In this document: piece by piece, positions 1 through 7,167 of the stretch
Position numbering within the stretch: position 1 is the stretch's first letter
Layout: each line of letters begins with the position of its first letter
From: Temnopleurus reevesii
Lineage: Eukaryota; Echinodermata; Echinoidea; Temnopleuroida; Temnopleuridae
Direction of reading: 5' to 3'
Assembly: GCA_036244855.1 (NCBI GenBank)
Contig: BQKZ01005660.1
Span: forward strand, 33,612-43,779
DNA: 10,168 bases
The notes under the pieces: model-generated
What the model was told of the DNA's origin: nothing
Database searches by the model: none
The model's input: only the letters and a program-made list of their open reading frames with translations
Translations under genes and position numbers: made by a program

Positions 1-19
1 ATTAAACATGTTTAATATT

Positions 20-390
20 TTGGCGGACTCTCTGCGCAAAGCATTTTTACGTAAATCTACGTAATGATATGCCATACCTCCGTAACAATACGCAAGTGTG
101 CGCCATTTATGCGCAACTGTACGCCAACCTTTTGAGACTTGCGTAAAGTGTAGCGTACAGTTGCGTATGGTTACGTATGCTTGGCGAACAGTTGCTTACA
201 GATGCGGACTCTTGCTCTCCGCAGATGCTTTATTTTTTTGCGTACTCTCGCGGACCCGTTTTGCGTTACTTTACGGAGACTTGCTTACAGTTGCGGATAA
301 ATCGCGCATTGTTGCGTACAGTTGCGTATCTTTCCGCAACTGTACGCAACTGTACGCAACTGTACGTAACTGTACGTAATCGACGAATAC
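20..390. repeat. Diverged 10-bp tandem array with orientation changes
   Basis: A unit close to TTGCGTACAG (reverse complement CTGTACGCAA) recurs at 10-12 bp steps. It is in minus orientation around 80-130 (CGCAACTGTACGCC), plus orientation from about 140 to 330 (TTGCGTAAAG, TTGCGTATGG, TTACGTATGC, TTGCTTACAG), and minus orientation again at 335-383, where four nearly perfect units sit side by side. Around 311-350 two opposed pairs form an 18-bp hairpin with one mismatch and a 4-nt loop. Open frames here on both strands are by-products of the repeat. It may be a minisatellite or the subterminal repeat zone of a DNA transposon. Confidence 0.75.
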
Positions 391-562
391 GCGCAGTGTG
401 AAAGCCCCATAAGGGCTCTCGATCATGGTCAGTAATGTCAAAGTCTTGTGTGCATAGTAATTAACCCATAAATCGTTCTCACCGATACATCATAAAGCGT
501 CACAATTTGCCGTTCTGCTTGAGCTCCAACAGTCTTGCGTTCCAAACGCCAAGATTCCCTCC
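391..562. other. Unassigned flank beyond the poly(A) signal
   Basis: This stretch between the decamer array and the poly(A) cluster is of ordinary composition. It would carry the cleavage site and downstream element of the minus-strand gene. No coding frame or clear repeat was seen. Confidence 0.4.
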
Positions 563-577
563 TTTATTTATTTAATA
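563..577 (-). promoter_or_regulatory. Poly(A) signal cluster for the collagen/fibrinogen-like gene
   Basis: On the minus strand this reads ATTAAATAAATAAA: two overlapping AATAAA hexamers (572-567 and 568-563) and one ATTAAA. It is the first such cluster after the stop codon at 1136, so the 3' UTR would be about 560-600 nt. A weaker single AATAAA lies near 229-234, in the decamer array. No transcript evidence is available. Confidence 0.55.
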
Positions 578-590
578 GGTACGCAGTTTA

Positions 591-1131
591 CGATTTCATT
601 CGTCAAAGTCACAGTCACGGTCGACCGGAAGTAAAGGTCAATAAATGTCAATACGACTACTGATCACATTCGTTCACTCCCTAAATCAGTTTTGCTTTCA
701 GTCGACTAGCTACGGATGATGTCACAATGGCATGCACATAAGAGGCACGCGCTCGACAATGGGCTCGTTACAGATCAGTGAGCGAGCGGGAAAACCAATG
801 AAATATTTGTCACAGATTTGGAGGGACGTCACAGATTTATATTATGGAGGTTTCGATTTCATTCGTCACAGTCACAGTCACAGTCACATTCGACCGGAAA
901 GTAGTACGTCATAGATTTACGCGTCTTCTCATTGTGACGTGCGCAATTACCTCTGACGTAACAATTAACAGACGCGCAAAATATGACGTACTACTTCCGG
1001 TCGACGTGCCCTTCGTCACGGTTGACTGAAATCGAAAACACCATATTCATAGCTAATAATGCGCTGCTGCGCGCAAATTATGACGTGTACTTCCAGTCGA
1101 CTGTGACTGTGACAAATGTAATCGAAACCCC
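591..1131. mobile_element. Nested palindromic MITE-like element in the 3' UTR
   Basis: One arm motif, about CGATTTCATTCGTCACAGTC then a second CAGTCAC and CGACCGGAAGTA, occurs four times: direct at 591-633 and 853-905, inverted at about 983-1036 and 1080-1128. The second and third copies are arms of a palindrome whose similarity runs to its centre (about 849-1042, centre near 946; inner parts ACGCGTCT and AGACGCGC). The outer copies make a wider, looser inverted pair. The ends at 849 and 1131 share GGNGGTTTCGATT, like a terminal inverted repeat. No transposase frame is present, so it is non-autonomous. A target site duplication was not identified and the superfamily is unknown. Confidence 0.6.
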
Positions 1132-1135
1132 CCTA

Positions 1136-1343
1136 CTATCTAACCCAGATCGCCACTCTCTCATTCACGGCGGAAACAGACTCCTCACCGAGGTAGCTTC
1201 GTTGTCCATTCACCCATTGTGAGTTACCGTTCTCCCCTGCGACTGAGTAGATGCTCTTAAGCATGACAGCGGCTGGATCGATGCCCAGCTGACACGGGAG
1301 ACTGGACGATGGGGGTCCCATATGAAGGCCGCCTTCGTGGTAC
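1136..1343 (-). CDS. Exon 8: C-terminal exon and stop
   Basis: The acceptor is TTCAATCACTAG and the first base completes Arg425 (AG/G). The 68 codons (426-493) read YHEGGLHMGPP, then Cys442, IDPAAVMLKSIYSVAGENGN, a Trp, and end ERVAIWVR followed by TAG at 1138-1136. The ending with alternating hydrophobic residues and an aromatic is typical of the last beta strand of a domain. Cys442 is a possible partner for Cys415. The stop lies about 5 bp from the edge of a MITE-like palindrome, so the 3' UTR is largely repeat-derived. Confidence 0.8.
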
Positions 1344-4300
1344 CTAGTGATTGAATTTGTTGGGAAAACAGTTGATGTATCAATCAATAAAAACAGTTTT
1401 CTAATCATTAGAGGAAAATAGTATTAAATACTATTGTTTGTTATTTATCATTGTTATCTATATGAGAGTTTTAAGCCGTGCAACATTAGGCCATGTTGCA
1501 CGGCTTCAATCTCACGCATGCGCAAAGCAGTGATCAGCCTTCGGGTACTTTTACAATAATACCGGTAAGTCAAAGGCTAATGTTAAGATAATAATAATTG
1601 TATTGGATGGCTTTATTTCATGAAATACCGGGAATATTGCACTCGTTAGGGCCAATATTGCCCTAACTCGTGCAATATTCCATGGTATTCCATTCATTGC
1701 CATCCAATATCATATAATTATCTAGCAATGCTTAAAAGTTAGTGAGAAAACATAATAATCAAACGCATCATCAAACATAATAATCACACGCACCATCAAA
1801 GGCAACGGTTTTAATGGTCGATTTTAGCTTTCATACAAAGACTCTCACCCCCTCAATATCAGGGTGCCATAGATATTGAGCGCAATAACGTAATTTTTGA
1901 AAATTATTGGCACCGTATACCTAATACCATGGGTTAAGTATTTGTCAACATAAGAAGAAACCCTCAATGAAGATCATTTTTTTAGAATGCATAGCGGCAT
2001 CTGCACACAACCGATAACATTTATTATTTTATACCATTTGTTCCTAAATATAATATTCAAATCTCTTTGATCGATCAGTGCCCATGCAAGCTGTCACTAC
2101 GTTTGCCTGTCGTATTATCGACAAATTACAAAGCGTATGAGTTATTTCGATACCTGTAAGGTGTTGTGACTTTGTTGCCCCAACAGATGACGTCACCGGT
2201 GAAAGAAAGTTGCGTCCTCTCATGTGTAATGATGTTCCAAGTATAGCTAAGATTCTCCTTGCTGTATAGCGCCCAGATGCCATCTTTAAACATCACGTGC
2301 TCCACGTCTTGACGAAACGAGGCGTAGGCGTCCTCCGAAAAGTTCCAACCGTTCCCGATTGACGAGTCGCTCACGAATGAGAACCGAATCTGCTTACGAC
2401 CTAGTCGAATTGGACATCACACAAGTTAAAGGTTTAAATTAAGAATGGTCAGGGTGCAGAACCTAACTTGATGTGAAACGAGCCGATGTATTCACAAATT
2501 GCTATACATGCATGATAATAAATGTGTACGAAGTTGGAAGATAATTTTCGCACCTATTCTGGTTTATTTTAGTTCGAAAATGCAAATCAACTCACGAAAC
2601 CTTATTCTTTTTCATTTCGACTGAAATCAATATTTACCTTTTCTTTCTTTTTAAAAACTATTTTCATGTCTCTTGCACAAGAAATACGTTTATTGGTGAA
2701 CATGGCCCTCGATCAATCGAAAAAAATAGCAGTAATAAACTTGCATACCTGTTTTGAAGATATATCGGGCAACCGAATTATCCACGTGGACGCCTGTGTC
2801 CGAATCACTTCCAGAGGTTAGATCCACCAAGTCCCGTTCGTGAACATCATGGAAGAGATTTGCCCTATCTGGATCCACCGTGGAAGCTTCGCAGTCTGAC
2901 CCTTCCCTCTCTGGGCAGATCCACCGGAAGCTATCGGTGACCTTTGCCACCAAAGACCATCCACCGCCAGCAGTCGACATGTCACAGTAGACGCGCACTG
3001 CATGCTGGGTGTCTTTCCTAGACATCAAGAATGTGAGCATAAAGGCTAAGCATAAACGTGAGATCCATTTGGTTATAATAGAAGTGACAACAAGTCATAT
3101 GCGAAGGTTGCCTTCGTCATTTTTGCCACACGTATTTATTCGTGAAATCATTGAAATCTAAATCTTTCAAGGGACACATGGGACATACTTATCTACTTTA
3201 TCGTGAACATCGAGGAACAGGTCAATCTCTTTAGTTCTACCTTAAATATTTCGAAGTCTCGCCAAAGAAATAAACAAAAAAAGATCCACCAATCTGCATG
3301 ACACATCTCTCGCTGGGCAGATCCGATGGAAACTGCTGGGAACCTTTACAAGTAGAGCCCAGCGCACACTTTCATTTTCAGAAATATGTCAAATATTCCA
3401 TGTTTGTTACGAGATTATCCTAAACGGACAGATCATTAATTTGCACTTATTTATCGCAAACTGTTGGGTTTTTGGAATATTCTGGTGTCAGGAGTGGGAT
3501 CGTCAGTTAACCATTTTGAGTATTCTTACCCGTAAGACGGATTAATCCAGTAGATTCCATCTTCAGTGATGCCATCGATGAAGAGAAGCTCCAGACAACT
3601 CCTCCGTAGTTTCTTCGGTTTGTCATTCGATCCCAGACTGCGCCAGCCTCGACCCGTGCATATCTCAATCGTCTCACCTGAAAATAAGATAAGGATAGCA
3701 AAGCTGATGAACTGTCATTTGTACCTTTGTACATGCTGAAATGAGGATTCGGATAATACCCCAAATGCCCTCATTTTGGGACTTGACTCCGGACCTCATC
3801 CCGGACTTTTTTAAATCATCCGAACAGACCGACGAAGCCACTTATAGATAAAATAAAATTTTGGTCCACATGACAATATTGACTGATGTCTGCTTCAACC
3901 TTACCAATGATTGAAGGGTCAGTAGTGAATGATCCCTCAGGATCTTGGTGATCTCTGACTTTCTCTTCTCAATGATGCATTAACACCTTCAAACACGTTT
4001 TCATGGTGCAATATAAAAGCTAATACCGGGAAATATTCAAAACAAGGTGTGAAATAAATGTGATTTTTCTATCTAAAGCCTAGCAAAGTACAAAACAGAT
4101 GCACATACGTCCGTAACTGGAAGTGGGTAATCCTTGTTTGGCTGAAAACTACAGAGCGCCATCTGCGGTTTGTAATATTATTCCATTGTTGGTGGCGAGA
4201 ATCGAGTACAGTGAACTGACACAATAATATCCATGAGTGTATTCTTACCGATTTCATCTATTCTTATCCGGCCAGCATCAGCTTGTTCGCAGGTGTCTGT

Positions 4301-6958
4301 TGTTGTAGCAAAGTTGACATGAAGCGGCGCATTGAATGTAATTTGGTCACCTGGTTCTCCTTTCAAACCCTGAAAACAAAACATGGAAAGTATATACACA
4401 GAGTGAATAACTTTTAACATTCTTGAAAAGTCTCTAAAAATTCAGTTCAAAATATCTTTTCCCTTTTATCTTTCATCTTTTTTCATGTATATGGATGCCT
4501 AATGGCCTCATTTTCCAAGTGCCAACAGCAAAATTAATTTGTGTTCACGTAAGTTGACTCTCTATGTCCACGGTATGAATATGCCTTGCGCCAAAATAAG
4601 AGAACATGACGATTGCCTCCTTTCAAAGAAAATCATTACAAAAAGTCTACACGCGACGGCGGACAAACACTTAATGAGGTATGATGTCATTTTTGTCATT
4701 AACATACAGCCAATAATAACCCGTTTCAGAGAGTGGATAATGAATATTCAATAACCTATCACGCATTGACCTCGCGCTCCAAAGGCATTTAACCTATNGG
4801 AGAATTGAGTACAATGAACTAGCACAATAATATCCATGAGTGTATTCTTACCGATTTCATCTATTCTAACCCGACCAGCATCAGCTTGTTCGCAGGTGTC
4901 TGTTGTTGTAGCAAAGTTGACGTGAAGGGGTGCGTTGAATGTAATTTGGTCACCTGGTTCTCCTTTCAAACCCTGAAAAAGAAAACATCGAAAGTATATA
5001 CACAGAGTGAATAACTTTTAACATTCTTGAAAAGTCTCTAAAAATTCAGTTAAAAATATCTTTTCCCTTTTATCTTTTATCTTTCATATTTTTTCATGTA
5101 TATGGATGCTTAATGGCCTCATTTTCCAAGTGCCAACAGCAAAATTAATTTTGGTTCCCGTATGTGGACTCTTTATGTCCATGGTATGAAAATGCCTTGC
5201 TCCAAAATAAGAGAACATGGCGATTGCCTTCTTTCAAAGAAAATTCTCAAAACCATGAGTTTGATATGATGTTATGATACTTATTCAAAGAATTGTAAAA
5301 TCAAATAAACGTATATATGAATGAGATCAATAAAGCTCAAAAGAAATTGTGGCAGAATAGCATAAAATCTCCATATTCAACAGTTCAATGTCGATGAAAA
5401 ATTTATCCGAATGGAAGTAAATGATCTGAAAGATTGTTTGAGATCGATTTGTGCCCATCTATAGGCGCAAGGCGATTTTTACACCTTCAATATGGCATTC
5501 ACCCAAGCATAAAGCTGTAGAAGAAAAAATGGTTCAAGTTAAAGGACAGCATTTGGAAACATTATTCATTCATGCCTTTGATGTGTTTTACATTTATCTT
5601 TCTATATCATAGTTGAACAAAAGAATAATGACATACACAACGAAAGATTGGTATTTTGAGTGGATTAAAACATTTTGGCTTTAGAAATATGAAAGTATTG
5701 ATCTTACCGGGGGTCCCGGAATGCCTCTCGACCCTCTCCTCCCCTCGTGGCCCTGATGACCGACATCCCCCTGTAGAGTGACCAAAACAAGTACTTAAAA
5801 ATTGGCGACGAAACCGGTACGCTTCTTCAAGCAACGCCTTTCATTGCAAACCATTGTTTGATTACAAGGGAAAATGGTTAAAAAAAGCAAAATATGAATC
5901 ACAATAAGGGTCAAAATAATAAAATAACATTTATAAAAAGAATAAATAGATGCAATTTATATAGCGCACATATCCACTCTGCGGAGTGCTCAGGTCGCGT
6001 TGCGTTATTACTACCCTGGCTTTAGCCTGGCGTACACCAGCGCACATGGCATTTTAAGGAATGAATGTTCCTACCAGGTACATATTCACGTCACCTGGGT
6101 TGAGTGCAACACAATGCGGATGAATTTCTTGCTGAAGGAATTAACGCCGAGGGTGGGACTCGAACCGCGGCACTCTGATTGAAGGCGAGAGCCAGGTCCA
6201 CGACACCACACGCGGAACGAAATACACAAAAGAATGCAAGAATATGAAACGTTGGACTTACCTTTTCTCCCTTGATAGCCCCTGTAGATGTGAATGTGAC
6301 TGTTCCAAGCTGAATACGACTTGCTGGATTCAAGATCACGTTTGCTTGATGTTCATCAGTTACCAAGACAACCTCACCGTCTACTGTCGTGTGTAATCTC
6401 CTGATTTAAAATTAAAAGAAAAAAGGTGACCTTTAATCTAAAGCTTATATGGGGCCTGTAACATAAAACAAGTTTGAAATCAATCTTAAACTTTAGAATA
6501 TGGTTTGCCATGGGACTGCGATTGGTATCAATCGTACTATTTATTTGAAATAGTTATGTTAATGGTAATGGTCCAGTACATCTGCGTTATTTCAATAAGT
6601 TTTGTTTCCAGTTTACAAATAAAAAGTTAACTTTTCTGCACCGGTGATAAAATTATAATTTGTATTCTATTTATATCTACATTGCGAAAAAAAATTCCTA
6701 ATGTGCAAGATATTTTTGGTTTAGATTGGCGGCTGTCAATCAATGACATCGACACCATAAAACAAAATCTCATCGGAACCTCGAGTCTAACCACATCATC
6801 AAAGGCATTAACCATTTAGCATTATTATTATTTCCACCATTGTAATCATAATCATCGCTACCATCATTATCACCGTCGTCATCATCACTATCGTTTTTGT
6901 CGTGAACTTACGATCACCGCCAGCAAAATCTTTATCACAACCGCCAATATCATCTTCG

Positions 6959-6996
<38 letters not shown>

Positions 6997-7106
6997 GTCA
7001 TCATTATCATCATAATCTTCATCATCTTCCTCAAGGTTATCATTTTCAGTGTCATTATCATCATTATCATCATCACCACCGCCGTCATCTTCGTCATCAT
7101 CGTCAC

Positions 7107-7167
<61 letters not shown>

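Noticed and set aside
335..383. CRISPR-like array
   Set aside because: The repeats are 10 bp with no unique spacers, and the DNA is clearly from an animal genome.
98..401. Two overlapping plus-strand frames at the left edge
   Set aside because: Both are made of the 10-bp repeat read in two frames, with a repeating peptide pattern and no start context or domain.
3507..3764. 85-residue minus-strand frame over exon 5
   Set aside because: It is a different frame from the one that gives C210, C231 and DGIYW and joins both neighbours in phase.
5607..5834. 75-residue minus-strand frame over exon 3
   Set aside because: Wrong frame; the right frame here gives seven perfect Gly-X-Y triplets between splice sites.
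6150..6215. Possible tRNA gene
   Set aside because: A and B boxes are present but the acceptor stem and anticodon arm do not pair convincingly, and the element continues as a SINE with flanking repeats.
6091..6366. Long continuous reading of exon 2 into intron 2
   Set aside because: The part after GEK runs past a strong GTAAGT donor into the SINE; only 6262-6400 is taken as coding.
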